Shown here piece by piece: positions 23,438 to 36,780 of a stretch of DNA of 64,000 bases. The notes below the pieces were generated by a model. That model made no database searches. It was not told the DNA's origin and saw only the letters and a program-made list of their open reading frames with translations. A program made the translations under genes and the position numbers. Source of the DNA: Pantoea eucalypti (GTDB lineage Bacteria > Pseudomonadota > Gammaproteobacteria > Enterobacterales > Enterobacteriaceae). Within the stretch, counting starts at the first letter, position 1. Each line of letters begins with the position of its first letter. The DNA lies in assembly GCF_009646115.1 (NCBI RefSeq), contig NZ_CP045720.1, forward strand, positions 186,001 to 250,000, in the 5' to 3' direction.

Positions 23438-23567
23438 ATCCGGAACAAGCTGAAAATTGAAACGACGTGTCGTTTTCATTCTCCGTAATAAGAATGAAAA
23501 GCGCGACACGTTCGAGTCTCTCAAATGCTTGCAGCTCGCAGCGTTGTAAAACGCCTGTGGGTTGTGA

Positions 23568-26476
<2,909 letters not shown>

Positions 26477-26566
26477 ACAACGCCAGAGGCGTTTTTGAGA
26501 GACACGATTTTCAGCCTGTACCGGATATATCTGCGCGGCCTTAAGGGGCGGCGCGGAGACAGAATC

Positions 26567-26686
26567 TGCCTGGCGGCTTTAGCGCGGTGGTCCCACCTGA
26601 CCCCATGCCGAACTCAGAAGTGAAACGCCGTAGCGCCGATGGTAGTGTGGGGTCTCCCCATGCGAGAGTAGGGAACTGCCAGGCAT
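26567..26686 (+). rRNA. rrf: 5S ribosomal RNA
   Basis: 120 nt from tgcctggcgg to ctgccaggcat, with paired ends and the conserved loop ccgaactcagaagtgaaacg. Confidence 0.98.
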
Positions 26687-26771
26687 TAAATTCGTTCCTT
26701 TTCCCCTGACAAGGAAAGCAACAGGAACAGACGGCTCTCAGCCGGTTGCTGAGAACCGTGAAAGAATCGGT

Positions 26772-26848
26772 GGAGCGGTAGTTCAGTTGGTTAGAATACC
26801 TGCCTGTCACGCAGGGGGTCGCGGGTTCGAGCCCCGTCCGTTCCGCCA
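26772..26848 (+). tRNA. tRNA-Asp (GTC anticodon)
   Basis: 77 nt with CCA, anticodon loop ctgtcac. It matches E. coli aspT and sits at the distal end of the rRNA operon, as in E. coli rrnC. Confidence 0.98.
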
Positions 26849-26855
26849 CCCTATT

Positions 26856-26931
<76 letters not shown>

Positions 26932-26938
26932 GAAAACG

Positions 26939-26968
26939 ATCCTTTGCTTCGGCAAAGGATTTTTTTTG
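26939..26968 (+). terminator. Terminator of the rRNA operon
   Basis: Nine-bp stem atcctttgc / gcaaaggat with a TTCG loop and eight T residues, 7 bp after tRNA-Trp. Confidence 0.93.
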
Positions 26969-27049
26969 CCTTTAAAAAAGCAAAAAAGAAAAACCAGCTA
27001 ACGCTAACTGGCCTCTGATCTTCCCTGCTCACCTCTTTTTCCCGTAAAT

Positions 27050-27883
27050 TCAGCTGTTTTGCCTGACCAGAATCGGGAATTTAAGCAACTGGCGGATATG
27101 TGCCTGCTGATCGCTGTTCTGCAACCAGACAGCATAGAGCGGACGAACGGCAACGGGTGTATCCGGAATCATCATCAACTCACTGTAAACACTTTGCCAG
27201 AAGTCCGGCAGAAACGCGCATGCGCCGGTGGTATGCAGCAGTTCACGGGTGACATGCGCTGACGTTGTGGAGAGGACCGGCACATCATCAGCCCCCGAGA
27301 GATAGCTCTGATGCTGATGAAAATCAGCTCCCCATTCCAGCTTAATGTAATCATATTTCTCGCGCTTTTCACTCTGCCGGGCGCAGAACAGCGCCAGTGA
27401 AATATGACCAATCTGCTGACTGGTTAACTCATCCATCTTAGGCGCTTCAGTGGTAATCAACAGATCCAGCTGGCGCTCATGAAGCTGTTTAACCAGCAGA
27501 TGCCGCTGTGCCACGCGCGCTTCTAAATGCAGGCTCTCCCGATTCTCATACAGCGTCTGTAGCCATGGCGTCAGATAGGCTTCCCATAGAGATGCACTGG
27601 CACCAATAGAAAGCTCATGATGCTGCTGAGTATGAGAAACCTCCTTCTTCGCCATCATCCAGGTGCTCATCAGGCTTTCAGCATAGGGAAGCAGTCGCTC
27701 TCCTGCCGCTGTCAGACGTATGTTATTGCGATGCCGTGTAAAAAGATTAACGCCAAGCTGATTCTCTAACTGACGGATGCGAAAACTGACAGCAGATTGC
27801 GTAAGGTAAAGTGCTTCTGCAGCACGCCCAAAATGACGTGTCCTGCTCACTTCCAGGAAAGTTTTCAGTAATTCCGTATCCAC
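27050..27883 (-). CDS. hdfR: LysR-type regulator HdfR
   Basis: A 277-residue LysR regulator (E. coli HdfR 279). N-terminal helix-turn-helix [22 protein letters not shown], then the effector domain ending FPILVRQNS. In E. coli it represses flhDC and activates gltBD. The position, divergent from maoP and next to an rRNA operon with aspT-trpT, is conserved with E. coli. The 120-bp hdfR/maoP gap should hold both promoters and possibly the maoS site used by MaoP, which I cannot identify by sequence. Confidence 0.94.
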   Translation of the reverse strand: MDTELLKTFLEVSRTRHFGRAAEALYLTQSAVSFRIRQLENQLGVNLFTRHRNNIRLTAAGERLLPYAESLMSTWMMAKKEVSHTQQHHELSIGASASLWEAYLTPWLQTLYENRESLHLEARVAQRHLLVKQLHERQLDLLITTEAPKMDELTSQQIGHISLALFCARQSEKREKYDYIKLEWGADFHQHQSYLSGADDVPVLSTTSAHVTRELLHTTGACAFLPDFWQSVYSELMMIPDTPVAVRPLYAVWLQNSDQQAHIRQLLKFPILVRQNS

Positions 27884-28003
27884 AGCGTTCTCCCAAAAAA
27901 TGTTTGTCGTATAGATTTAAATGTTTTGTTTTACACTCTGTCAAGCCTATCTAATACTCCGCGCCATTAACAGCACGGCATTAGAAAATCAGGAGCGTGT
28001 AAC

Positions 28004-28342
28004 ATGGCGGAAAGCTTCTCAACAGAGAATCGTTTCTTTGATAACAAACATTACCCGCGTGGTTTCTCACGCCACGGTGACTTTACTATTAAAGAGGCTC
28101 AGCTTCTTGAACGCCACGGTTTTGCTTTTAATGAGCTGGATTTATCAAAGCGTGAGCCTGTAACTGAAGAAGAACGTTTGTTTATTGAAGTGTGTCGTGG
28201 CGTGCGTGAGCCGCAAACGGAAGCTGAGCGCGTGTGGTCTAAGTATATGACCCGCATTAAGCGTCCTAAGCGTTTTCATACGCTCTCTGGCGGTAAACCG
28301 CAGATGGACACCGTTGAAGACTTTACCGACAGCGACGATTAA
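28004..28342 (+). CDS. maoP: Macrodomain Ori organization protein MaoP
   Basis: A 112-residue soluble protein, the same length as E. coli MaoP (YifE). Conserved segments are [23 protein letters not shown] and [13 protein letters not shown]. In E. coli MaoP acts with the nearby maoS site to organise the Ori macrodomain. It has an acidic tail (DFTDSDD). The ATG follows AGGAG. It ends at its own hairpin terminator and converges on yifB. Confidence 0.95.
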   Translation: MAESFSTENRFFDNKHYPRGFSRHGDFTIKEAQLLERHGFAFNELDLSKREPVTEEERLFIEVCRGVREPQTEAERVWSKYMTRIKRPKRFHTLSGGKPQMDTVEDFTDSDD

Positions 28343-28347
28343 CAGAG

Positions 28348-28371
28348 AAGGGGCGAAAGCCCCTTTTTTTA
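28348..28371 (+). terminator. Terminator of maoP
   Basis: aggggc-gaaa-gcccct stem-loop followed by seven T residues, 6 bp after the maoP stop. It overlaps the end of yifB by 3 bp. Confidence 0.9.
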
Positions 28372-29889
28372 TTGCAGGCTGTTGTGCAGATGAATCATTA
28401 ATCGATCTATTGTACGGTAACTGACCGCTTCCTGCAGATGTGACCGGCTAATATCCGTATCCCCCGCGAGATCGGCAACGGTACGCGCCACTTTCAAAAT
28501 CCGCTGCCATGCCCGCACAGACAAACCCAGTTTCTCCAGCACGGACTCCAGCCACTCCGCGTCTTCTTTGGCAGGCTGACACCAGCGCATAATCTCTGCA
28601 TTGTTTAAATGCGCATTGATCTTGCCTGTGCGGGCCAGCTGAATGTTACGTGCCGCGACCACCCGATGACGTACCTGCTCAGACGCTTCCGCTCTGGTGC
28701 GCTGACCGCTGAGCATCCCACCCGGCAGTAGCGGCACCTCCAGCGAAAGATCAAAACGATCCAAAAAAGGGCCTGATAGCTTGCTGAGATACCGCAAAAC
28801 CTGTTGGGGTGAGCAGCGGTTGTGTTGTCCCTGATAATGCCCGGTTGGACTGGGATTCATCGCAGCGATCAGCTGAAACCGTGCCGGATAGGTAACTTTT
28901 GCCCGGGCACGGGAAATAGCGATGACGCCCGACTCTAATGGCTCGCGCAGGGAGTCCAGTACCTTGCGATCAAATTCCGGTAACTCATCCAGAAACAGTA
29001 CGCCATTGTGCGCGAGTGATATCTCACCGGGCCGTGGCAATGATCCGCCACCAATCAAAGCATAGAGAGATGCGCTATGGTGAGGTGACCTGAAAGGCCG
29101 CGTGCGCCACTGTCGGTGCAGGGTATTGTTGTTCACCAGGCTGTCGATTGCCGCGCACTCCAGAGCTTCCTGATCGCTAAGAGAAGGCATTATGCCAGGC
29201 AGTCGGGTGGCGAGCATGGTTTTACCCGTGCCCGGTGGCCCAATCAGCAGCAGGTTATGACCGCCTGCCGCTGTGATCTCCAGTGCTCTGCGCCCCTGCT
29301 CCTGACCAATGATATCAGTGAGATCATCAGCCGGCACGTCGCCCTGCTGTTCAGGGTATTGGGCGGTCGGTAATGTGAGCGCATTACGCAGAAAGGCGCA
29401 TACCTCGCTGAGGTGAGAGGCGACCAGCGACAACCCCTGACGGATGAGTCCGGCATCACCCTGATTTTCAACGGAGAGCACCAGCTGCCTTCCCGCCTGT
29501 ATCGCCACCATAGCCGCTGGAATCGCGCCCTGTACACCGCACACTGCGCCGTCGAGTGCCAGCTCACCCAGAAACTCATAGTGCGTCAGCTTATCGGCAG
29601 GAAGCTGCTCAGAGGCGACCAGAATGGCGATCGCCATAGGTAAGTCATACCGCCCACCCTCTTTGGGTAAATCTGCCGGGGCCAGATTGATGGTGACGCG
29701 CTTAGCCGGAAAGGTAAAACCACTGTTGATAATGGCGCTGCGGACCCGCTCACGTGCCTCTTTCACGGTGGTTTCAGGCAAACCCACCAGTGTTAACGCT
29801 GGCAGGCCGTTACTGATATGCGCCTCAATGGTCACCAGCGGGGCTTCTACGCCTAATGCTGCCCGGGTCAGAACTTTTGATAATGACAT
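28369..29889 (-). CDS. yifB: YifB family Mg-chelatase-like AAA+ ATPase (ComM family)
   Basis: A 506-residue protein. An N-terminal Lon-protease-like fold (LPALTLVGLPETTVKEARERVRSA) is followed by an AAA+ module with Walker A GPPGTGKT and the conserved FRSPHHSAS, and a C-terminal Mg-chelatase domain. Start ATG 29889 follows AAGGAG and gives MSLSKVLTRAALGV; an upstream in-frame ATG adds 13 unmatched residues. In Vibrio the ComM relative is a branch-migration helicase in natural transformation. The role in enterobacteria is not settled. Confidence 0.95.
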   Translation of the reverse strand: MSLSKVLTRAALGVEAPLVTIEAHISNGLPALTLVGLPETTVKEARERVRSAIINSGFTFPAKRVTINLAPADLPKEGGRYDLPMAIAILVASEQLPADKLTHYEFLGELALDGAVCGVQGAIPAAMVAIQAGRQLVLSVENQGDAGLIRQGLSLVASHLSEVCAFLRNALTLPTAQYPEQQGDVPADDLTDIIGQEQGRRALEITAAGGHNLLLIGPPGTGKTMLATRLPGIMPSLSDQEALECAAIDSLVNNNTLHRQWRTRPFRSPHHSASLYALIGGGSLPRPGEISLAHNGVLFLDELPEFDRKVLDSLREPLESGVIAISRARAKVTYPARFQLIAAMNPSPTGHYQGQHNRCSPQQVLRYLSKLSGPFLDRFDLSLEVPLLPGGMLSGQRTRAEASEQVRHRVVAARNIQLARTGKINAHLNNAEIMRWCQPAKEDAEWLESVLEKLGLSVRAWQRILKVARTVADLAGDTDISRSHLQEAVSYRTIDRLMIHLHNSLQ

Positions 29890-30219
29890 ACTCGCTCCTT
29901 GTTGCCGCCAGTCTGGTGACAGCGTCAAATGAAAGCGAGGGGATGATCAGCACTGTTCGGGCCATCGTCCAGCTCATCAGCGTTTTTTTCATGCCGTATT
30001 GAAACCTTGTGCGACTGCGCGCAAATTCATCAAAACATGATTACGCCACTAAAGTGATGAATAATTATCATCACGTAATTATTTCTTGTAATACAGGTTG
30101 ATAGGTCGTTATCCAGCGCCTGTGGTTAAAAAAAGTCTGTAAAAAAAGTTGTGCCATAACCCCTGACTATGATAACTCTGTAGGCATTACTTCGAACACG
30201 TAAAAGAATTGAACAACAC
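29890..30219. other. ilv promoter region and yifB upstream region
   Basis: A 330-bp A/T-rich gap between yifB and ilvL. It should hold the ilvLGMEDA promoter. A 21-bp interrupted palindrome, gtgatga-7-tcatcac (30054-30074), and long A-runs (30128-30147) are visible. Exact -35/-10 positions are not asserted, and no gene is seen. Confidence 0.6.
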
Positions 30220-30318
30220 ATGAAAGCCCTTCTACAAGTGATTAGCCTGGTCGTGATTAGCGTGGTGGTGGTTATTAACCTACCGTGCGGGGCAACGCTT
30301 GGAGAAAGAAAGGCTTAA
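30220..30318 (+). CDS. ilvL: ilv operon leader peptide
   Basis: A 32-residue leader peptide, the same length as E. coli IlvL, starting MKALLQVISLVVISVVVVIN. Fifteen residues are Leu, Val or Ile, the three regulatory amino acids. It ends 22 bp before the attenuator hairpin. Scarcity of any of the three charged tRNAs should stall the ribosome and permit readthrough. Confidence 0.95.
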   Translation: MKALLQVISLVVISVVVVINLPCGATLGERKA

Positions 30319-30340
30319 AAATCAAGCCTCGAATCCGAAA

Positions 30341-30376
30341 AAACCCCCGCACCGAAAGGTCCGGGGGTTTTTTTTC
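30341..30376 (+). terminator. ilv attenuator
   Basis: Strong stem (aaaccccc.../...gggggttt, 30341-30350 with 30361-30370) with an inner acc-gaaa-ggt loop and a run of T residues, directly after ilvL. This is the transcription attenuator of ilvGMEDA. Confidence 0.93.
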
Positions 30377-30468
30377 GACCCGAGGAAATATCAGTAAATC
30401 CACAAGGAACAAACAATGAACAGTAGCATAAAATTCTGTTGTTCCGGTCAGGACACAGGAGAATAGCG

Positions 30469-32115
30469 ATGACAGGTGCACAGTGGGTAGTTCAGGCTTT
30501 ACGCGCGCAGGGGGTTAATACCGTATTTGGTTACCCTGGCGGCGCAATTATGCCGGTATACGACGCGCTCTATGATGGCGGCGTGGAACACCTACTGTGT
30601 CGTCATGAGCAGGGCGCAGTGATGGCGGCGATTGGCTATGCCCGCTCAACCGGCAAAACTGGCGTCTGTATCGCCACTTCAGGCCCTGGCGCGACTAACC
30701 TGATTACGGGCCTGGCGGATGCCATGATGGATTCGGTTCCGGTTGTGGCAATCACCGGTCAGGTAACCTCTGCCTTCATCGGCACCGATGCTTTCCAGGA
30801 GATCGACGTACTGGGACTCTCGCTGGCCTGTACCAAGCACAGTTTCCTGGTCGAGTCGCTGGATGAGCTGCCCGCTATCATGGCGGAAGCCTTTGCGCTG
30901 GCGCAGTCGGGTCGTCCGGGTCCGGTGCTGGTTGATATCCCGAAAGACATTCAGATTGCGCAGGGTGAGCCCGCACCGCATCTGGTGCCGGTAGAAGAGG
31001 GAAGCGCGCTGCCACATCAGGCAATTCACGAAGCACGTGCACTGATGGCGCAGGCCAGAAAACCCATGCTCTACGTTGGCGGTGGCGTCGGTCTGGCGCA
31101 GGCTGTTCCGGCACTGCGTGCGCTGGCAGAAGAAACCGGTATTCCGGCAGTGGCTACCCTGAAAGGCTTAGGCAGCGTGGATCCACGCAGTGAGGTCTAT
31201 CTGGGCATGCTGGGGATGCACGGCACCAAAGCCGCTAACCTGGCCGTACAGGCATGTGACCTGCTGATCGCGGTCGGTGCGCGCTTCGACGACCGCGTCA
31301 CCGGCAAGCTGGATACCTTTGCACCCCACGCCAGCGTGATTCATCTCGACATCGATCCCGCTGAGTTAAACAAATTACGTCGCGCACACGTCTCTCTGCA
31401 GGGTGATCTCAACGAATTGCTGCCTGCTCTGAGTCAGCCGCTGCATATCAACGCCTGGCGTGATGAGGTGAAAGCGCTTAAAGCCAGTCACTCATGGCGC
31501 TATGACCATCCAGGCGAAGCGATCTATGCGCCGCTGTTGCTGAAGCAGCTTTCCGATCGCAAACCGGCCAATACTGTTGTGACCACCGACGTTGGTCAGC
31601 ATCAGATGTGGACGGCACAGCACATGGCATTTAGCGCACCGGAAAACTTCATCACCTCCAGTGGTTTAGGCACCATGGGCTTTGGTTTGCCTGCCGCTAT
31701 CGGCGCACAGGTTGCACGCCCGGAAGATACGGTTATCTGTGTCTCGGGTGATGGCTCCATCATGATGAACATTCAGGAACTGGGCACCATCAAGCGCGGC
31801 AAGCTGCCGGTTAAAATCGTACTGATGGATAACCAGCGTCTGGGCATGGTGCGCCAGTGGCAGCAGCTCTTTTTTGACGGTCGCTACAGCGAAACCAATC
31901 TGTCCGATAATCCCGACTTCCTCACGCTGGCCAGCGCGTTCAACATTCCTGGCCAGCGCATTACCCGTAAAGATCAGGTCGACGCCGCCCTTGATGCTCT
32001 GCTGAACAGCGAAGGTCCTTACTTCCTGCATGTTGCAATAGATGAGCATGAAAACGTCTGGCCACTGGTACCGCCGGGTGCCAGCAATGCAAACATGATG
32101 GAGAAAACCGTATGA
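30469..32115 (+). CDS. ilvG: Acetolactate synthase II large subunit (intact)
   Basis: A 548-residue ThDP enzyme condensing pyruvate with pyruvate or 2-oxobutyrate for valine/leucine or isoleucine. N-terminal [14 protein letters not shown] with the catalytic glutamate in CRHEQGA, the FAD region, and the C-terminal ThDP motif [12 protein letters not shown] are complete. No frameshift is present, unlike E. coli K-12. Chosen ATG 30469 follows AGGAGA; an in-frame ATG at 30439 lies ten codons upstream. Its stop overlaps the ilvM start (ATGA). Confidence 0.97.
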   Translation: MTGAQWVVQALRAQGVNTVFGYPGGAIMPVYDALYDGGVEHLLCRHEQGAVMAAIGYARSTGKTGVCIATSGPGATNLITGLADAMMDSVPVVAITGQVTSAFIGTDAFQEIDVLGLSLACTKHSFLVESLDELPAIMAEAFALAQSGRPGPVLVDIPKDIQIAQGEPAPHLVPVEEGSALPHQAIHEARALMAQARKPMLYVGGGVGLAQAVPALRALAEETGIPAVATLKGLGSVDPRSEVYLGMLGMHGTKAANLAVQACDLLIAVGARFDDRVTGKLDTFAPHASVIHLDIDPAELNKLRRAHVSLQGDLNELLPALSQPLHINAWRDEVKALKASHSWRYDHPGEAIYAPLLLKQLSDRKPANTVVTTDVGQHQMWTAQHMAFSAPENFITSSGLGTMGFGLPAAIGAQVARPEDTVICVSGDGSIMMNIQELGTIKRGKLPVKIVLMDNQRLGMVRQWQQLFFDGRYSETNLSDNPDFLTLASAFNIPGQRITRKDQVDAALDALLNSEGPYFLHVAIDEHENVWPLVPPGASNANMMEKTV

Positions 32116-32369
32116 ACCAGCATCAATTGTCTATCGAAGCCCGTTTCCGCCCTGAAATATTAGAGCGCATTTTACGCGTCGTGCGTCACCGCGGTTTTCA
32201 GGTCTGTTCTATGAACATGGCCTCAGTCGCTAACGCAGAAAACATTAATATTGAAATGACCGTTGCCAGCCAGCGCTCCGTCGATTTACTGTCTTCGCAG
32301 TTAAGTAAATTGATCGACGTTGCATGCGTTCAGATTCAACAACAGACAACACAACAAATCCGCGCGTAG
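32112..32369 (+). CDS. ilvM: Acetolactate synthase II regulatory subunit
   Basis: An 85-residue ACT-domain small subunit (E. coli IlvM 87). The core [30 protein letters not shown] is typical. It activates and stabilises IlvG. Its ATG overlaps the ilvG stop by four bases, favouring equal synthesis by coupling. ilvE starts 18 bp downstream. Confidence 0.95.
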   Translation: MNQHQLSIEARFRPEILERILRVVRHRGFQVCSMNMASVANAENINIEMTVASQRSVDLLSSQLSKLIDVACVQIQQQTTQQIRA

Positions 32370-32387
32370 CCGCGAGAGGAAATAACA

Positions 32388-33317
32388 ATGAGCACGAAGA
32401 AAGCAGACTTTATTTGGTTCAATGGCGAGATGGTTAAGTGGGAAGATGCGAAGGTCAGCGTCATGTCTCACGCGTTGCACTACGGTACGTCGGTATTTGA
32501 AGGCGTGCGTTGCTACGACTCTCACAAAGGACCGGTTGTGTTCCGTCATCGCGAACACATGCAACGTCTGCACGACTCCGCCAAAATCTACCGCTTCCCG
32601 ATTAAAAGCAGCGTTGATGAGCTGATGGAAGCGTGCCGCGAAGTCATCCGCCTGAACAAACTGAAAAGTGCTTATATCCGTCCGCTGGCCTTTGTTGGCG
32701 ATGTGGGCCTGGGCGTGAACCCGCCAGACGGCTTCACCACCGATGTGATCATTGCTGCCTTCCCGTGGGGCGCATACCTGGGCGCAGAAGCGCTGGAAAA
32801 CGGCATCGATGCGATGGTCTCCTCATGGAACCGCGTTGCGCCAAATACCCTGCCAACCGCCGCGAAAGCGGGTGGTAACTACCTCTCCTCACTGCTGGTG
32901 GGCAGCGAAGCCCGTCGTCACGGTTATCAGGAAGGTATCGCGCTGGACACCAATGGCCTGATTTCAGAAGGTGCTGGCGAGAACCTGTTTGAAGTTAAAG
33001 ATGGTGTGCTGTTTACGCCGCCATTCACCTCCTCTGCACTGCCAGGTATCACCCGCGATGCCATCATCACGCTGGCGCGCGATATGGGCATTGAAGTGCG
33101 TGAGCAGACGCTGTCGCGTGAGTCGCTCTATCTGGCTGACGAAGTCTTTATGTCTGGCACCGCCGCAGAAATCACGCCGGTACGCAGCGTGGATCGCATT
33201 CAGGTGGGCGAAGGCAAACGTGGTCCGGTCACCAAACGCATCCAGGAGGCCTTCTTTGGTCTGTTCACTGGCGAAACAGAAGACAAGTGGGGCTGGTTAG
33301 ATCCGGTTAACCCATAA
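32388..33317 (+). CDS. ilvE: Branched-chain amino acid aminotransferase
   Basis: A 309-residue fold-type IV PLP transaminase, the same length as E. coli IlvE, doing the last step to Val, Leu and Ile. FVWFNGE-like start (FIWFNGEMVKWEDA), HALHYGTSVFEGVR, the PLP-lysine region TAAKAGGNYLSSLL and the cofactor motif EGAGENLFEV are intact. ATG preceded by GAGAGGA. Second half of the ilvGMEDA operon. Confidence 0.97.
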   Translation: MSTKKADFIWFNGEMVKWEDAKVSVMSHALHYGTSVFEGVRCYDSHKGPVVFRHREHMQRLHDSAKIYRFPIKSSVDELMEACREVIRLNKLKSAYIRPLAFVGDVGLGVNPPDGFTTDVIIAAFPWGAYLGAEALENGIDAMVSSWNRVAPNTLPTAAKAGGNYLSSLLVGSEARRHGYQEGIALDTNGLISEGAGENLFEVKDGVLFTPPFTSSALPGITRDAIITLARDMGIEVREQTLSRESLYLADEVFMSGTAAEITPVRSVDRIQVGEGKRGPVTKRIQEAFFGLFTGETEDKWGWLDPVNP

Positions 33318-33379
33318 TCAGATACAGCGCGGGCGTCATCTGACGTCCGCGAGCTTATTCTTACTGGAGTAAATAGAGC

Positions 33380-35230
33380 ATGCCTAAGTACCGTTCCGCC
33401 ACTACCACCCACGGCCGCAATATGGCAGGTGCCCGTGCCTTATGGCGCGCGACAGGAATGACCGACGACGATTTCGGCAAGCCGATTATCGCTGTGGTTA
33501 ACTCATTCACCCAATTTGTCCCTGGCCACGTTCACCTCCGCGACCTGGGTAAACTCGTCGCTGAGCAGATTGAAGCGTCAGGTGGTGTGGCTAAAGAGTT
33601 CAACACCATCGCGGTGGATGACGGTATTGCCATGGGTCATGGCGGCATGCTGTATTCACTGCCTTCGCGCGAACTGATTGCCGATTCGGTCGAGTACATG
33701 GTCAACGCGCACTGCGCAGACGCCATGGTCTGCATCTCTAACTGCGATAAAATCACGCCGGGAATGCTGATGGCGTCACTGCGCCTGAATATTCCGGTGA
33801 TCTTTGTTTCCGGTGGACCGATGGAAGCGGGTAAAACCAAGCTTTCTGACAAAATCATCAAGCTGGATCTGGTGGATGCGATGATTCAGGGTGCCAACCC
33901 GAACGTCAGCGATGCCGACAGCGATCAGATCGAACGCTCTGCCTGCCCGACCTGTGGCTCCTGCTCCGGTATGTTCACCGCCAACTCGATGAACTGTCTG
34001 ACCGAAGCTCTGGGCCTGTCGCAGCCTGGCAACGGATCACTGCTGGCCACGCACGCCGATCGCAAAGAGCTGTTCATCAATGCCGGTAAGCGCATCGTCA
34101 GTCTGACCAAGCGCTACTACGAGCAGGATGACGTCAACATGCTGCCACGTAACATCGCTAACAAGGCCGCTTTCGAGAACGCCATGATGCTGGATATCGC
34201 CATGGGCGGTTCCACCAACACCGTATTGCACCTGCTGGCGGCGGCACAGGAAGGCGACATCGACTTTAATATCTCCGACATCGATCGCCTGTCACGTAAA
34301 GTGCCTCAGCTTTGTAAAGTCGCGCCAAGTACCCCGAAATATCACATGGAAGATGTGCATCGCGCGGGTGGGGTTTTTGCGATTCTGGGCGAGCTGGATC
34401 GCGCAGGCCTGTTCGACAGCAGCGCCCGTAATATTCTGCAGCAGACGATGCGTGAAACGCTGGATCAGTACGACATCATGCTGACCAAAGATCAGGCGGT
34501 GAAAGATATGTTCCGCGCTGGCCCGGCAGGCATCCGTACTACCCAGGCGTTCTCACAGAACTGCCGCTGGGACACGCTGGATGATGATCGTGCCGAAGGC
34601 TGTATCCGCACCCGCGAAAACGCTTACTCGCAGGACGGCGGTCTGGCCGTGCTTTACGGCAACATCGCCGAAGATGGCTGTATCGTTAAAACGGCGGGCG
34701 TAGACAAAGAGATCCTGACCTTCACGGGTCCGGCTAAAGTCTATGAAAGCCAGGATGACGCGGTAGAAGCGATTCTGGGCGGCAAAGTTGTGGCAGGCGA
34801 CGTGGTCGTCATCCGCTACGAAGGACCAAAAGGCGGGCCGGGCATGCAGGAAATGCTCTATCCGACCACCTATCTGAAATCGATGGGCCTGGGCAAAAGC
34901 TGCGCACTGATCACCGACGGTCGGTTCTCCGGCGGTACGTCGGGCCTCTCTATCGGCCACGCTTCGCCGGAAGCGGCTAACGGCGGCACCATTGCGCTGG
35001 TCAAAGATGGCGATACCATTGAAATCGATATCCCTAATCGCGGCATCAAACTCGCTGTGCCGGATAACGAACTGCACGCCCGCCGTGAAGAGCAGCAGGC
35101 ACGTGGCGATGCGGCCTATACGCCAGTCAATCGTCAGCGTGAAGTCTCCTTTGCGCTGCGTGCTTACGCATTACTCGCGACCAGTGCTGACAAAGGCGCT
35201 GTCCGCGATAAGAGCAAGCTGGGAGGCTAA
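33380..35230 (+). CDS. ilvD: Dihydroxy-acid dehydratase
   Basis: A 616-residue iron-sulfur dehydratase (E. coli 616), third common step of Ile/Val synthesis. Cluster cysteines lie in [12 protein letters not shown] and in [19 protein letters not shown]. The C-terminal [23 protein letters not shown] is the family signature. Oxygen-sensitive cluster enzyme in E. coli. The stop is followed after 2 bp by ilvA. Confidence 0.97.
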   Translation: MPKYRSATTTHGRNMAGARALWRATGMTDDDFGKPIIAVVNSFTQFVPGHVHLRDLGKLVAEQIEASGGVAKEFNTIAVDDGIAMGHGGMLYSLPSRELIADSVEYMVNAHCADAMVCISNCDKITPGMLMASLRLNIPVIFVSGGPMEAGKTKLSDKIIKLDLVDAMIQGANPNVSDADSDQIERSACPTCGSCSGMFTANSMNCLTEALGLSQPGNGSLLATHADRKELFINAGKRIVSLTKRYYEQDDVNMLPRNIANKAAFENAMMLDIAMGGSTNTVLHLLAAAQEGDIDFNISDIDRLSRKVPQLCKVAPSTPKYHMEDVHRAGGVFAILGELDRAGLFDSSARNILQQTMRETLDQYDIMLTKDQAVKDMFRAGPAGIRTTQAFSQNCRWDTLDDDRAEGCIRTRENAYSQDGGLAVLYGNIAEDGCIVKTAGVDKEILTFTGPAKVYESQDDAVEAILGGKVVAGDVVVIRYEGPKGGPGMQEMLYPTTYLKSMGLGKSCALITDGRFSGGTSGLSIGHASPEAANGGTIALVKDGDTIEIDIPNRGIKLAVPDNELHARREEQQARGDAAYTPVNRQREVSFALRAYALLATSADKGAVRDKSKLGG

Positions 35231-35232
35231 AA

Positions 35233-36780
35233 ATGGCCGAGTCTCAACCGCTACCTGACGCGCCTGGCGGCGCCGAATATTTGCGCGCAGTGCTGCGTTC
35301 ACCGGTGTATGAAGTGGCACAGGTGACGCCGCTGCAGATTATGGAAAAAATTTCGGCGCGGCTCGGCAACACCATTCTGGTGAAGCGGGAAGATCGCCAG
35401 CCGGTGCACAGTTTCAAGGTGCGCGGTGCTTACGCGATGATTGCCGGTCTGAATGAAGAGCAGAAAGCGCGCGGCGTGGTGACGGCGTCAGCCGGTAACC
35501 ATGCGCAGGGCGTGGCGCTCTCCGCGACGAAACTGGGCATCAAGTCACTGATTGTGATGCCGCTAGCGACCGCAGACATCAAGGTCGATGCAGTGCGCGC
35601 ATTTGGCGGTGAGGCTTTCCTGTTTGGTGCCAACTTTGATGAGGCGAAAGCCAAAGCGATAGAGCTCGCTGAACAGCGCGGCTACACCTTCGTGCCGCCG
35701 TTTGACCATCCGGCTGTCATTGCCGGACAGGGCACGCTGGCGATGGAGCTGTTGCAGCAGGATGCGCACCTTGACCGGGTCTTTGTCCCGGTTGGCGGCG
35801 GCGGTCTGGCGGCCGGCGTGGCGGTGCTGATCAAGCAGCTGATGCCGCAAATCAAAGTGATTGCGGTGGAGTCAGAAGATTCAGCCTGCCTGAAAGCCGC
35901 ACTGGAAGCGGGTCATCCGGTCGATCTGCCGCGCGTCGGGCTGTTTGCCGAAGGCGTCGCGGTCAAACGGATTGGCAGCGAAACCTTCCGGCTCTGTCAG
36001 GCCTACCTCGATGACATCATTACCGTCGACAGCGATGCGATTTGCGCGGCGATGAAGGATCTGTTCGAAGATGTGCGTGCTGTGGCGGAGCCGTCTGGCG
36101 CACTGGCGCTAGCGGGCATGAAAAAGTATATCCAGCAGCATGAGATCAAAGGCGAGCGGCTGGCGCATGTGTTATCAGGTGCCAACGTCAACTTCCACGG
36201 TCTGCGTTACGTCTCCGAGCGTTGTGAGCTGGGCGAACAGCGTGAAGCGCTGCTGGCCGTCACCATCCCGGAACAGCAGGGCAGTTTCCTGCGCTTCTGC
36301 CAGACGCTGGGCGGACGTTCAATCACCGAGTTCAATTACCGCTACGCCGATGCGGACAAAGCCTGCATCTTTGTGGGTGTACGTCTGACCCGTGGCGTGG
36401 AAGAGCGCAGTGAGATCATCAGCGAACTCACCAGCGGCGGCTATCAGGTAGTCGATCTCTCAGATGATGAGATGGCGAAACTGCACGTGCGCTACATGGT
36501 GGGCGGACGGCCCTCCAAGCCACTGCGTGAGCGGCTCTTCAGCTTTGAATTCCCGGAGGCACCTGGCGCGTTGCTGAAGTTCCTGCAGACGCTGGGCACT
36601 CACTGGAATATCTCGCTGTTTCACTACCGCAGCCACGGCACCGACTATGGTCGTGTGCTGGCGGCGTTTGAACTCGGCAGCGATGAGCCACGTTTCGAGG
36701 AGCATCTCACCGATCTGGGTTACGACTTTCATGACGAAAGCCAGAACCCGGCGTTCCGCTTCTTCCTGTCAGGCCACTGA
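35233..36780 (+). CDS. ilvA: Threonine dehydratase, biosynthetic
   Basis: A 515-residue PLP enzyme (E. coli 514) turning threonine into 2-oxobutyrate, the first committed step to isoleucine. The PLP lysine is in VHSFKVRGAY, and the glycine loop is VGGGGLAAG. Two C-terminal ACT-like domains (from about residue 330) carry isoleucine feedback control. The last base of its TGA at 36780 abuts the final base of the ilvY stop at 36781 with no gap, so no terminator separates these convergent genes. Confidence 0.97.
   Translation: MAESQPLPDAPGGAEYLRAVLRSPVYEVAQVTPLQIMEKISARLGNTILVKREDRQPVHSFKVRGAYAMIAGLNEEQKARGVVTASAGNHAQGVALSATKLGIKSLIVMPLATADIKVDAVRAFGGEAFLFGANFDEAKAKAIELAEQRGYTFVPPFDHPAVIAGQGTLAMELLQQDAHLDRVFVPVGGGGLAAGVAVLIKQLMPQIKVIAVESEDSACLKAALEAGHPVDLPRVGLFAEGVAVKRIGSETFRLCQAYLDDIITVDSDAICAAMKDLFEDVRAVAEPSGALALAGMKKYIQQHEIKGERLAHVLSGANVNFHGLRYVSERCELGEQREALLAVTIPEQQGSFLRFCQTLGGRSITEFNYRYADADKACIFVGVRLTRGVEERSEIISELTSGGYQVVDLSDDEMAKLHVRYMVGGRPSKPLRERLFSFEFPEAPGALLKFLQTLGTHWNISLFHYRSHGTDYGRVLAAFELGSDEPRFEEHLTDLGYDFHDESQNPAFRFFLSGH

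Noticed and set aside
30439..30468. Upstream ATG of ilvG at 30439
   Set aside because: ATG at 30469 has a good AGGAGA site and matches the family N-terminus.
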